Origin: Anaerolineaceae bacterium
GTDB taxonomy: Bacteria; Chloroflexota; Anaerolineae; Aggregatilineales; Phototrophicaceae
NCBI GenBank assembly: GCA_020634135.1
Contig: JACKCG010000001.1
Coordinates: 849,054 to 913,053, forward strand
Length of the DNA stretch: 64,000 nucleotides
Direction of reading: 5' to 3'
In this document: piece by piece, positions 16,009 to 24,548 of the stretch
Layout of the letters: every line of letters starts with the position of its first letter
How positions within the stretch are numbered: the stretch's first letter is position 1
Notes under the pieces: generated by a model
Told to the model about the DNA's origin: nothing
The model's input: only the letters and a program-made list of their open reading frames with translations
Databases searched by the model: none
Translations under genes and position numbers: made by a program

Positions 16009-17193
16009 CTACTCCTTGATGAATAACCACAGTAGAAAGATTGCAACCAGGGTGAGTATGGCAGAGGCTGTGGCATTGGCGGGTAGGCCAAAACTGAAAA
16101 GTGCTGGGCCAAGCTGCGAACCGATCATTCGTCCCAGTGAAATAGTGGTAACGGTGGCGGCCATGAACGTGGCGCGGGCATCCGGCATGATCTCGGTCAA
16201 TAGTGGTAATGAGGTGACAACCGAAAATTCAAAGGTGATATAAAACAGGAATAAGCCGAGCAAAGCCCCCTGGATAGTGCTGCTAAGGATTGGTAGCAGC
16301 AGGCTGGACAGCGTGTAAGTAATGAGTCCGAGCAACAATGCCCGGCGTTTACCGAGGCGATCTGTGAAAGCCGCGACCAGCCCTTCTCCGCCCAACTCGG
16401 CGATACCGATCACCGCGGAGGCGCTGCCTAGGGCCGCAATCTGTAAAGCAAAAGCATCTTCCATCCACACGCCATATACGATGCTGATAGTCTCGCTGCT
16501 CATACTCATTAAGGCGGCGATGGTAAGCCCCGCCAGGGCTGCCGGGTGTGTTATGACTACACGAAGCCCATTGATCAGTGAGGGATGCTCGCCAACGAGA
16601 GGGCGATCATCCGGCAGGATACGCCACAGCACAAGCAGCATTCCAACAGAGAAACCTGCAAGAAACAGGTAGGGAACGTTCCACGCGGAACGGGCGATTA
16701 CCCACCCGGCTGCCGGAATACCAAACAAAAATGCCCATGACCAACCGAGTTCAGTCAACGAGATCGCCAGGCCACGCCGGTTGTAAGCGACACGTTCACC
16801 CAGGTAGGCCTGAACTGCTGGCCCGAACAGGATTTTGCCCAGGCCGGTACACAGAAGTGCAATCACCAGGGCCGGATAAGTCGGCCAGACACCCACCAAG
16901 AACATCGCCCCGGCAAACACAGCCACGCCGGCCAGCATGGCGCTTTTGCGCCCGCGCCGGTCAGCTAATGCGCCCAAGAACGGACTGAATAGGCCCAGCG
17001 CGAAACGCAGCGTTATTGCCAGGTTGATCGCGTCCAGGCTCACCCCCAGGCTGCGCGCCATCTCCGGCAGAAATGGATAAACCATACGGTGGGACGTATT
17101 CAAAATGGTAAGTACGAACGAGAACGCCAGCAATTGAAACCGCAGGCGAGCAGGCCGTACCTGGATCAATTCACGCAACCCGACGATTCGCAT
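16009..17193 (-). CDS. MFS transporter
   Basis: About 394 residues with 12 predicted membrane helices. The loop between TM2 and TM3 has LGALADRRGRKSAML, the major-facilitator signature (GxLaDrxGRkxxl), with a diverged second copy AAFTDRLGKRRALLLG after TM8. The ATG at 17193 is preferred over the TTG just before it. It is last in a three-gene operon after ftcD and the GNAT gene, with a 12-base gap to the latter. Drug/metabolite efflux is the commonest role; the substrate is unknown. Confidence 0.88.
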   Translation of the reverse strand: MRIVGLRELIQVRPARLRFQLLAFSFVLTILNTSHRMVYPFLPEMARSLGVSLDAINLAITLRFALGLFSPFLGALADRRGRKSAMLAGVAVFAGAMFLVGVWPTYPALVIALLCTGLGKILFGPAVQAYLGERVAYNRRGLAISLTELGWSWAFLFGIPAAGWVIARSAWNVPYLFLAGFSVGMLLVLWRILPDDRPLVGEHPSLINGLRVVITHPAALAGLTIAALMSMSSETISIVYGVWMEDAFALQIAALGSASAVIGIAELGGEGLVAAFTDRLGKRRALLLGLITYTLSSLLLPILSSTIQGALLGLFLFYITFEFSVVTSLPLLTEIMPDARATFMAATVTTISLGRMIGSQLGPALFSFGLPANATASAILTLVAIFLLWLFIKE

Positions 17194-17205
17194 CAATGTA
17201 ACCTG

Positions 17206-17724
17206 TTACACGTTATCAAAATAGGACGGATATTGGACAGTGCCGGAAACACCTTGCAGGGCATCGGGTATCAAACCCTGCCCCATGAAAGCCGCATCAT
17301 CTACTGAAAACGGCGGGAGAATACCAAACGTACTGGCGGGAGTAAAGCCAAAGCGCGAGTAATAGTCGGGATGTCCCAGGACAATCACGATCTCATGCCG
17401 CCCTCTACGGCAGGCGTTGAGGCCTTCCCAAATGAGCGCCGTGCCTACTGCACGATTCTGGTATTCCGGCAGCACGGCCAACGGCGCCAGCGCCAAAGCC
17501 GGGAAACTATGTTCCGCCGATTGAATGTGGCAGCGGCTGAAGATGATGTGGCCGGCGAGTGCTTCATCCAGAACAGCGACCAGCGAGAGCGCCGGAAAAT
17601 AGTTATCCGATTCGCGGATAGCCGTGACAAGCCGGGCTTCGCCCTCTCTGCCAAAAGCGCGCTGGTGAATCAAGGCTACTGCGGCGTAATCTGCTGGTGT
17701 TTCGGGGCGAACGATCAGAGACAT
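17206..17724 (-). CDS. GNAT N-acetyltransferase
   Basis: 172 residues from the ATG at 17724, which lies 1 base after the ftcD stop with GGAG inside the end of ftcD as ribosome site. It has the GNAT core: LAGHIIFSRCHI (strand 4), LAPLAVLPEYQNRAVGTALI as the acetyl-CoA pyrophosphate loop (Q/RxxGxG/A), and VLGHPDYYSRFGF, typical of the YhbS-like subgroup. It acetylates an amine with acetyl-CoA; substrate unknown. Confidence 0.88.
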   Translation of the reverse strand: MSLIVRPETPADYAAVALIHQRAFGREGEARLVTAIRESDNYFPALSLVAVLDEALAGHIIFSRCHIQSAEHSFPALALAPLAVLPEYQNRAVGTALIWEGLNACRRGRHEIVIVLGHPDYYSRFGFTPASTFGILPPFSVDDAAFMGQGLIPDALQGVSGTVQYPSYFDNV

Positions 17725-17725
17725 T

Positions 17726-19255
17726 TTATGCTCCAATCCCGGCGCGTTCGCGGATCATCTGTTGGATACGTGCCTCTGCCGTCCTGGCCCGTCCTTCCAG
17801 CGTAAGCAATTCCGCCAGCCAGCCGTCAGCGGCTTTGTGGTCGGAGATACTACCGGCATTCACTTTGACGTTCATCCCAGCAGCAGTCAGAGCAGCCCGC
17901 GCCATTGCCGCGCCGGAAGCGGCATCACTGATCGCGTTGACATTGGCAGTTTCAGCCAGTTCTGCGATCAGTTCGAGCACCCGGATAACCTGGCGACAGG
18001 CATCCAGCGGAACTAAGGCAGCGTGGTAAGTCGCCTTTTCTACAGCCTCGGCTCTGGCAGCTTTTTCGGCATCGGTGTCTTTGGGCAGTTTGAAGGCCGC
18101 CATTACCGCATCGAAAGCGGCGCAATCACGCTCTACACCCTGCTCCAATTCGACCCGCAGCGAATCGGCCTCACGGGCTATCTCGACCATACGCGCTTCC
18201 ACATCCGCGTATTTCTTCTTGCCGATGGTCACTCTGGCAACCATGCTCGCCAGCGCCGCCGCCATCGCGCCACTGTAAGCCGCCGCTGACCCACCGCCCG
18301 GTGTAGCCGTGCCATCTGCGAGGCGTTCCAGGAAAGATGGCTGAGAGTCGCCACCGGAAAGCGCCGCGAACAAACGTGTTTCGAGTATCTGGTCAGGTTC
18401 AAACTGGTCTAGCTGGAGATACCACTGTGCCGCGTCTACCAGCGCTTTCTGTGGGATCAGGCCGACTAATTCTGAGTGATGAACCATGACACCATAGCGG
18501 GCGGCTTCACGACGGATGGCTTCCACGACACGGGCAACGGGCGTGCGGCTGAAGTCGGTCAGGTTCATAGAAACCTGCGCCCGGCCTTCGACCAGTAACC
18601 CTAATCCTTTGACAAAGTGAAAACCGCCGGACGAGTGACGCACCGCTTTGGCGATTTCTTTGGCGATGCCTACATCATCGGTTGTGAGGTAGACATTGTA
18701 GGCGATCAGCGGTGCTCGTGCCCCGATCACCGTCGCGCCAGCTTTGCCCACACGAGACGGGCCAAAATCGGGCACCCGGCCTGGGTCAACACCGATGGTC
18801 TCCTTGAGTTTTTCGTATTCACCTTTACGGACATCCGCCAGGTTTTCCCTGTCAGGGCGGGTTGCAGCAGCTTCATACAGATAGACCGGGATGGTGAGTT
18901 CTTCCCCTACCCGCTGGCCTAGCTGACGCGCCAGTTCGACACATTCCGCCATCGTGACACCCGCGAGCGGGATAAACGGCACGACATCGGTTGCGCCCAG
19001 GCGTGGATGTTCGCCACTGTGCGAATCGAGGTCAATCAGTTCCGCAGCCTTCGCAATGCCGGCAAAAGCGGCATCCACCATAACATCCGGCGACCCGACA
19101 AAGGTAATCACCGAACGGTTATGGTCAGCATCGCTGGAGCGATCCAGGACATGCACACCTGGAACGGACTGGATAGCTTGTACAATCGCATCTACAACTT
19201 CAACCCGCCGTCCTTCAGAGAAATTCGGGACGCATTCAACCAATTTATTCGTCAT
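17726..19255 (-). CDS. ftcD: Glutamate formiminotransferase / formiminotetrahydrofolate cyclodeaminase fusion
   Basis: 509 residues with two enzymes in one chain. Residues 1-300 are the formiminotransferase (starting LVECVPNFSEGRR, with HNRSVITFVG), which moves the formimino group from formiminoglutamate to tetrahydrofolate. Residues 308-500 are the cyclodeaminase (LERLADGTATPGGGSAAAYSGAMAAAL), which releases ammonia to give methenyl-tetrahydrofolate. This is the last step of histidine breakdown in some organisms, linked to one-carbon metabolism. No hut genes are in the window. AAGGTGG precedes the ATG. The fusion is the arrangement known from animals; in bacteria both fused and separate forms occur. 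Confidence 0.93.
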   Translation of the reverse strand: MTNKLVECVPNFSEGRRVEVVDAIVQAIQSVPGVHVLDRSSDADHNRSVITFVGSPDVMVDAAFAGIAKAAELIDLDSHSGEHPRLGATDVVPFIPLAGVTMAECVELARQLGQRVGEELTIPVYLYEAAATRPDRENLADVRKGEYEKLKETIGVDPGRVPDFGPSRVGKAGATVIGARAPLIAYNVYLTTDDVGIAKEIAKAVRHSSGGFHFVKGLGLLVEGRAQVSMNLTDFSRTPVARVVEAIRREAARYGVMVHHSELVGLIPQKALVDAAQWYLQLDQFEPDQILETRLFAALSGGDSQPSFLERLADGTATPGGGSAAAYSGAMAAALASMVARVTIGKKKYADVEARMVEIAREADSLRVELEQGVERDCAAFDAVMAAFKLPKDTDAEKAARAEAVEKATYHAALVPLDACRQVIRVLELIAELAETANVNAISDAASGAAMARAALTAAGMNVKVNAGSISDHKAADGWLAELLTLEGRARTAEARIQQMIRERAGIGA

Positions 19256-19283
19256 TCAAACCACCTTAAGGATAAAATACACA

Positions 19284-19348
19284 CTATTCAGCGACAGTCT
19301 TCACTGTACGGTTGGGCAAGCAGCTACTAATATAACGCTATTCAGCGA
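19284..19348 (+). repeat. Direct repeat CTATTCAGCGA in a divergent promoter region
   Basis: The 11-mer CTATTCAGCGA occurs at 19284-19294 and 19338-19348 in the 115-base gap between ftcD (minus) and 19371 (plus). Two identical 11-mers in so short a gap are unlikely by chance and could be regulator sites. Confidence 0.45.
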
Positions 19349-19370
19349 ATGCCCATAGAGGAAAGGTGAA

Positions 19371-19733
19371 ATGATGAGCAGTTACACGATCAACCAGCCC
19401 AGGCCGGATGTTATCCGCGTGGCATTCCCACAGGGATGGGATTCGGAAGGCGAATCGCCAGTGATGTTCAAAGAGGTATTGGAAGCCCTGGACGATGCCC
19501 AGCAGCAGATCACCCTGCTGATTGTAGCCGGGGATGAACGCCCGACCTATGCTGGTGGCCTGAGCTTTGCACGTGCGGTTCTGACGCATGACCGTTTAAA
19601 GAAAATGGTGGTAGTCGCCCAGAACGCACAGCTTGCCGCCGATCACATGAGCGCCACACGCGGCGAACGCGGTCTACCACCCATCCCGATTCTGGCTTTT
19701 GAAGACGAATCGCAGGCAGCGACAAATCTGTAA
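19371..19733 (+). CDS. Small unknown protein, STAS/SpoIIAA-like layout
   Basis: 120 residues, soluble, with alternating short strands and helices (VIRVAFPQGWD, ITLLIVAGDE, LKKMVVVAQN). The pattern and size recall STAS or SpoIIAA-like domains, but I see no diagnostic motif, so this is only a fold guess. GAGG lies about 9 bases before the ATG and a good terminator follows, so it is a real, monocistronic gene. Function unknown. Confidence 0.7.
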   Translation: MMSSYTINQPRPDVIRVAFPQGWDSEGESPVMFKEVLEALDDAQQQITLLIVAGDERPTYAGGLSFARAVLTHDRLKKMVVVAQNAQLAADHMSATRGERGLPPIPILAFEDESQAATNL

Positions 19734-19747
19734 ATGTGCAGCCAATG

Positions 19748-19782
19748 ACAGTGGGGACGGAGTTGACGCCCCACTGTTTTTA
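19748..19782 (+). terminator. Rho-independent terminator
   Basis: 9-base-pair stem ACAGTGGGG/CCCCACTGT with a 12-base loop followed by TTTTTAT. Confidence 0.8.
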
Positions 19783-19818
19783 TATTGCAGAAGCTCTCTG
19801 CGAGTGGCGCAACCTGTC

Positions 19819-21471
19819 CTAATCGGCAGCTTCCGCCGGGAGAGGCTGCTCCCGCATCCCCTGCTTATGGCGAATGTGGCTCATGATGTGTTCAGCCAAT
19901 GCGGTGATGGTGAGGCTGGGGTTAATGCCGGGATTGGCGGGCATGATTGAACCATCGGCAACATACAACCCTGGATAGTTGAATACCTGCCCATACATGT
20001 CCACCACCCCATCGGCCTCGCTGGTTCCGATTGGGCAGCCGCCCAGAATGTGCGCGGTGGTCGGTATCCCAAGCAGTGTCTCCGGAATTGAATCCTGCGG
20101 AATACCATTGCTGCGGACGGCGAAGTCCTGAGTAACGCCTTGCGTTAATGCGGGGTCTGGGGAAATCTGCTGACCGGGCGACAGGCGCGTAACCAGCCCC
20201 CGCCGGAACAGTGTAAACAGATTGCGCCCTAACTGGAGGCGCATGGTACTGTCTACGGTCTGCATAATCAGCAGGATGGTGGTATATCGCGCCCAACGAG
20301 AAAAGAATTTCGCATACAAAAAGTCCCAGGGATGCCGAATACCGTTCCAGATCGTTTTGAACAGGCGCTTTAGGGGGCTGCCTCCCCCTTTTATCATCGG
20401 CATCGCCAACATACGGATAAACGATGAACCATCCGGGTAACGCACCGGTTCAACATGGGTCTGGTCATCCAGCGCAAACACGGACGTAATGGCTATGCCG
20501 GTAGAATAGTCGGATGTGCGATCTCTGCTGGTCGCGCCGGGAAGCGCCTCGCTGTTGGTACGCACCTGATCCCCTAATCGGGGCGAAAGTCGTGGGAGCG
20601 AACCCACCACGTCCCGGCATTCCATGAGTAGCCGAACTGTACCCAACACACCAGCCGCCACAATAACGCCCCGCGTTCGCACACGATACCGCCGCCGGTC
20701 AAATGGCAGCGCCGTTGAACGCCGGTAGACAACCTCAAATCGTGCGCCGTCCGGTTGGTCTTCAGGGAGGGGATAAATGGCCTTCACTGCCGACTCCGGA
20801 CGAATCTCAGCGCCCCACTTTTCGGCAAAGAACAGGTAGTTCTTGAGCAGCGTGTTCTTGGCATTGTGGCGACAACCAATCATGCAGCCGCCACAGAATG
20901 TACAACCGGCACGCGGCGGGCCATCGCCATCAAAATACGGATCGGGGACGGTCTGCCCTTCCTGGCCGGGTTCGCCAAAAAAGACACCGACCTCCGCTGG
21001 ACGAAATGTATGACCGCGTCCGGCTTCTTCGGCCATCGCTTTCAGGACAAAATCAGCCGGTGTCAGCCGGGGGTTGGTCGTAACACCGCGCATCCGTTTA
21101 GCGGTTTCGTAGTGCGGCTTGAGAACGGATTTCCAGTCTACCGGATGCTGCCAGCCGGGGAGTGCAAACAGGTCGCCATCCGGCTCCATCGAGACATTGG
21201 CATAAACCAGGCTGCCTCCTCCAACGCCCGTGCCATGTATCACCAGTGCATCATTGAGCAATGAAATCTGCTGGATTCCAAAGCAGCGCAGCGCCGGAAA
21301 CCACAGATACTTCCGCAAATTCCAGTTGGTACGGGGGAAATCCTGGTCTTCATAGCGCTTTCCCTGTTCCATTACCAGGACACGGTAGCCTTTTTCCGAC
21401 AAACGTAAAGCCGCAACGCTGCCACCAAAGCCCGAACCAATCACCACATAATCAAAGATTTCGCTATCCAT
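19819..21471 (-). CDS. GMC-family FAD-dependent oxidoreductase (cholesterol-oxidase-like)
   Basis: About 550 residues. It opens with a dinucleotide-binding motif YVVIGSGFGGSVAALRLSEKG followed by VMEQG. The segment GTGVGGGSLVYANV is the GMC flavin loop, and the C-terminus has ADGSIMPANPGINPSLTITALAEHI. The cysteine-rich insert CTFCGGCMIGCRHNAKNTLL near residues 180-200 is typical of the GMC branch related to cholesterol oxidase. The family oxidises sterol-like or other alcohols with FAD. No signal peptide. The ATG at 21471 is preferred to the GTG at 21477. Confidence 0.88.
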   Translation of the reverse strand: MDSEIFDYVVIGSGFGGSVAALRLSEKGYRVLVMEQGKRYEDQDFPRTNWNLRKYLWFPALRCFGIQQISLLNDALVIHGTGVGGGSLVYANVSMEPDGDLFALPGWQHPVDWKSVLKPHYETAKRMRGVTTNPRLTPADFVLKAMAEEAGRGHTFRPAEVGVFFGEPGQEGQTVPDPYFDGDGPPRAGCTFCGGCMIGCRHNAKNTLLKNYLFFAEKWGAEIRPESAVKAIYPLPEDQPDGARFEVVYRRSTALPFDRRRYRVRTRGVIVAAGVLGTVRLLMECRDVVGSLPRLSPRLGDQVRTNSEALPGATSRDRTSDYSTGIAITSVFALDDQTHVEPVRYPDGSSFIRMLAMPMIKGGGSPLKRLFKTIWNGIRHPWDFLYAKFFSRWARYTTILLIMQTVDSTMRLQLGRNLFTLFRRGLVTRLSPGQQISPDPALTQGVTQDFAVRSNGIPQDSIPETLLGIPTTAHILGGCPIGTSEADGVVDMYGQVFNYPGLYVADGSIMPANPGINPSLTITALAEHIMSHIRHKQGMREQPLPAEAAD

Positions 21472-21655
21472 CGCCACCCAACCGTTTAAAGACTATTATC
21501 GTGGGATTTCCAATGAAATTCATTATCTCTGACTATGATGATAACAGGGACGGGCTATTTGTGCAGCAATTCAGATCGTAATTTCCTGGGGACACGCCAC
21601 ACCAAGGCGGCAAAGGCGAGCATACAGTATCCAGAGGCGAGTACACTATAAACAG

Positions 21656-21681
21656 ACAGTGGGCCTATCACAGCCCACTGT
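21656..21681. terminator. Hairpin after the FHA regulator gene
   Basis: 9-base-pair stem ACAGTGGGC/GCCCACTGT, 8-base loop, with TTTTG on the plus side and TCTGTTTAT on the minus side. It lies 28 bases past the stop of 21709-22371. Confidence 0.6.
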
Positions 21682-21708
21682 TTTGTATCTCATCATGTTA
21701 GCAATAAA

Positions 21709-22371
21709 CTAGTCTGAATGGTTGTCCAGCCGGAATCCATGCCCGCGCACGGTGACAATATACTGGTAGTCCGGGTCGGTTTCCGCCAGACGATCCCGCA
21801 GGCGGCGCACCAGGGCATCAATCGCCTGTTCGCTCACCCCCTCCCCCATCGCCTCCGGCCACACGGTTTCAACCACTTCATCACGGGTGCAGATGCTCCC
21901 GGTATTGTTGTAGAGCAGTTCCAGCAGCCGGTACTGTGGCAGACTCAACGGTGGGTCGAGTTCTTCATCCAGGATGAATACCCGGCGGGCATCGCGGTCA
22001 ATCCGCAGCCGCCCCCCCAGGTAGGCCGGAACCGGCATTGGCATAGGCGCGGTGGCGTTCGAGCCGATAAATTGCAGGCGGGTTGTGAGCGCAATCTGGA
22101 TTTCATCATTGTTATGGAGTTCGCGCACGCCCTTGATCTGCACACCATTGACCCAGGTACCATTCTTGCTATCCAGGTCTTCAATATAAAACTGCACACC
22201 TTCCCTAAAAATGCGGATGTGCTGGCGTGAAATCTGGCGCTCACTTAACATTATGTCGCACGATTCGTCGCGCCCAAGCACTGTATTATCACTGGTAAGT
22301 ACCCATTGATCGGAAGCGTGTTTGTCACCTTGGAGGATGAGAACAGGCCGTTCCGTATCAGATTGAGGCAT
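21709..22371 (-). CDS. FHA domain plus OmpR-type winged-helix regulator
   Basis: 220 residues. An FHA domain at about 20-95 has LGRDESCDIML, SERQISRQHIRI and DLDSKNGTWVNG, the phosphothreonine-binding signature. A C-terminal winged helix (about 120-218) of the OmpR/PhoB type shows LPQYRLLELLYNNTG, TRDEVVETVWP and VSEQAIDALVRRLRDRL, ending YIVTVRGHGFRL. It has no receiver domain, so DNA binding is probably controlled through FHA binding to a phosphothreonine, linking Ser/Thr kinases to transcription. Last gene of the yraN-miaA operon, 63 bases after 22435-23124. Confidence 0.9.
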   Translation of the reverse strand: MPQSDTERPVLILQGDKHASDQWVLTSDNTVLGRDESCDIMLSERQISRQHIRIFREGVQFYIEDLDSKNGTWVNGVQIKGVRELHNNDEIQIALTTRLQFIGSNATAPMPMPVPAYLGGRLRIDRDARRVFILDEELDPPLSLPQYRLLELLYNNTGSICTRDEVVETVWPEAMGEGVSEQAIDALVRRLRDRLAETDPDYQYIVTVRGHGFRLDNHSD

Positions 22372-22434
22372 AGCAACCGTCTCCCTCAGTCAGATAAGCG
22401 TGTTTCTTATCATTGATTATAACCGTACACGGTT

Positions 22435-23124
22435 TCACCCGCTACTCAATGGAATCGGGATACTTTCCGATTGCGCGATACCGACCCACAACCCCTGAGT
22501 TGGGAATATAACTGTACCCCCCGGCGTAACCGGCTGGGATGTGCCAGGATCCGTATTGCGATAGTAAGCCTTAACCGATGCCTGCCCGTTCAGGATAGCC
22601 GGGTCGGGCAAGTTATTAAGCGGCAGTTCAACCTTATTGACACAGCTCTGGCGCGGGCCTAATAGACGAATGCCGCTTTCCGGGTACGGGACACCACTCT
22701 GCTGTTGTGGCCCAGCGGGTAACTGCGCATTGTTGTTAAATACCAGTCCAAGGCCGCTGGTGACACCGTCATCACCAAAACGCACCTGGTTGGGGTCGGC
22801 ATTTACCAGGATAGGGACTGTGCCGAGGGAACGATTGGTAATAATGATGCTCACAAAAACACTGCCTTCCAGCGTGTTTGGGACAGCCGTCGTCTTGACA
22901 TCAATCTCAATGGGTTGTTGCGCTGCCCGCCCTACGAGGGATTGGTGAATAGCGCGCCCTGTCCCCAGCCGCAGCCAGTTACATGGCACGCTTTCGTCCG
23001 CACCCGGAATCACCGAAGATACGAGCCTGGGCAGCGTATCCGGCCCGGCGAAGATCGCCAGCATCAACAGCAAAAAGATGGCAACCAATGCATTAGGATT
23101 ATTATTTGAACGAAAAATAGACAT
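22435..23124 (-). CDS. Membrane-anchored extracytoplasmic protein, unknown
   Basis: 229 residues with a single N-terminal hydrophobic anchor (ALVAIFLLLMLAIFAG, about 12-27) and an exported beta-rich remainder. Features such as VSIIITNRSLGTVPILVN recall immunoglobulin-like or DUF4352-like telokin-type folds, but I cannot assign a family. The two cysteines, in SVPCNW and RQSCVN, could form a disulfide. It starts 6 bases after the miaA stop and precedes the FHA regulator, so it may share regulation with them. Function unknown. Confidence 0.7.
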   Translation of the reverse strand: MSIFRSNNNPNALVAIFLLLMLAIFAGPDTLPRLVSSVIPGADESVPCNWLRLGTGRAIHQSLVGRAAQQPIEIDVKTTAVPNTLEGSVFVSIIITNRSLGTVPILVNADPNQVRFGDDGVTSGLGLVFNNNAQLPAGPQQQSGVPYPESGIRLLGPRQSCVNKVELPLNNLPDPAILNGQASVKAYYRNTDPGTSQPVTPGGTVIFPTQGLWVGIAQSESIPIPLSSG

Positions 23125-23130
23125 AGTTGC

Positions 23131-24069
23131 TCAGGTTTGTTGATGTAACCAGCGCGTAACCACAGCGCCGATTTCTGCCGTGTCAATGTGCTCTCTATTG
23201 TGCCACAGAATACCGGAATCGTGCCCCCTGAACCAGGTATACTGGCGACGGATAAAATCGTGTGTCAGATTCTTGGCGGCGGTAATGGCCTCATCCAATG
23301 GAACGCCATCCACCAGATGGGCAGCGAGTTGCGCGTATCCGATGCCACTCATGGATGGCAGAGAAGAACTGTATCCTCTATCCAGCAGCCCACGTACTTC
23401 CTGGAGAAAACCCCGCTGCATCATGTCATCAAAACGGGCGTCGGCTGTTTCATACAGATGCTCCCGTTCGGCTGTCAGACCGAATTGCAGTACGTGATAA
23501 GGTGGTGGTTCTTTGCGCTGCAAGTCACTGACTCGCTGGCCGGTTTCCAGGCAAACCTCTAAGGCACGTACCACGCGACGCACATTACGATGATGAATGC
23601 GACTGGCGGCTTCCGGGTCAAGCCGGGCAAGGCGTTGATGCAACACGGTTGATCCCTGCTCAGCAGCGACAGTCTCAAGCTTTTCGCGCAAAGCTTCATT
23701 TGGCGCGACTTCCGGGATACGCCAACCCTCGATCACGGCAGTAATATACTGCCCGGTGCCGCCGACCAGCAGGGGCAACTTCCCCTGATTGTGAAGTACA
23801 TCAATCGTCTTGTATGCCAGACGCTGGTACTGTGCCAACGCCAGATTGTCGTCGGGGTCTACGATGTCGAGCAGATGGTGTGTCGCCCGTGCGAGCTGAT
23901 CTGCTGTAGGTTTAGCCGTGCCGATGTCCATGTAACGGTAAACCTGGCGGCTGTCGGCGTTGATAATTTCACCATTAAACTGCTCTGCCAGGTCAATCGC
24001 CAGACCGGTCTTACCAACCGCTGTTGGCCCCAGAATCACGATGAGCGGACGATCACCAGCCAAGAGCAT
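23131..24069 (-). CDS. miaA: tRNA dimethylallyltransferase
   Basis: About 312 residues, normal for MiaA. P-loop GPTAVGKT near the start, then INADSRQVYRYMDIGTAKP, HHLLDIVDPD and VGGTGQYITAVIEG, all family signatures. It adds a dimethylallyl group to A37 of tRNAs reading UNN codons, using dimethylallyl diphosphate, a product of isoprenoid synthesis (see the mevalonate block at 30-34 kb). An in-frame TTG at 24084 would lengthen the overlap with yraN to 32 bases; the ATG at 24069 has GAGG directly against it, so the start is not certain. Confidence 0.95.
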   Translation of the reverse strand: MLLAGDRPLIVILGPTAVGKTGLAIDLAEQFNGEIINADSRQVYRYMDIGTAKPTADQLARATHHLLDIVDPDDNLALAQYQRLAYKTIDVLHNQGKLPLLVGGTGQYITAVIEGWRIPEVAPNEALREKLETVAAEQGSTVLHQRLARLDPEAASRIHHRNVRRVVRALEVCLETGQRVSDLQRKEPPPYHVLQFGLTAEREHLYETADARFDDMMQRGFLQEVRGLLDRGYSSSLPSMSGIGYAQLAAHLVDGVPLDEAITAAKNLTHDFIRRQYTWFRGHDSGILWHNREHIDTAEIGAVVTRWLHQQT

Positions 24070-24424
24070 CCTCGTAGTGTTCAACTACAGGCAGGCCGGA
24101 AGGCGGCAAAGCAACGGCAATCACGTCCATGCGCCAGTTCGCATCCAGTTGATGCGCTTCCAGATAAAGCTGCGCGGCAGCGATCATGCGCCGTTGTTTG
24201 CTGCTGCCGATACTCTCCAGAGCGGCAGCGGTGGTCACCGCCCGCCGGGTACGCACCTCAACAAACACCCATATATCACCCGCGCGAGCGACAATGTCAA
24301 TCTCCCCGTGTGCGCAGTGCCAATTGGTTGCCACAATCGTATAGTCGCGTTCTTCCAGGTACGTTCGTGCCAGACGTTCACCGCGCTGACCAGTATCCTG
24401 TTTCGTTGCCATCACAATCCACAT
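24053..24424 (-). CDS. yraN: YraN / UPF0102 family protein
   Basis: 123 residues. The nuclease-like core has GERLARTYLEERDYTIVATNW, HCAHGEIDIVARAGDIWVFVEVRTR (the E-x(n)-D-x(n)-ExR signature of the restriction-endonuclease-like fold) and the end with INPxR-like features replaced by AQLYLEAHQLDANWRMDVIAVAL. Family function is unsettled; a DNA-processing role has been suggested. First gene of an operon with miaA, 22435-23124 and the FHA regulator. Confidence 0.9.
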   Translation of the reverse strand: MWIVMATKQDTGQRGERLARTYLEERDYTIVATNWHCAHGEIDIVARAGDIWVFVEVRTRRAVTTAAALESIGSSKQRRMIAAAQLYLEAHQLDANWRMDVIAVALPPSGLPVVEHYEDALGW

Positions 24425-24479
24425 GAAAAGTATCTGATCTACCCTTCCATTGTACCCCGATTATCCACCAGGAAAAGCA

Positions 24480-24509
24480 CAATCCCCACTACCGGAGTAA
24501 TGGGGATTG
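24480..24509 (-). terminator. Terminator of the first pyrophosphatase gene
   Basis: 9-base-pair stem CAATCCCCA/TGGGGATTG, 12-base loop, followed on the minus strand by TGCTTTTCC. It lies between the hppA stop (24549) and the yraN start. Confidence 0.6.
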
Positions 24510-24548
24510 CATTTGGAAATTACTGAGACCCCAAAGGGTTGTACTGGG

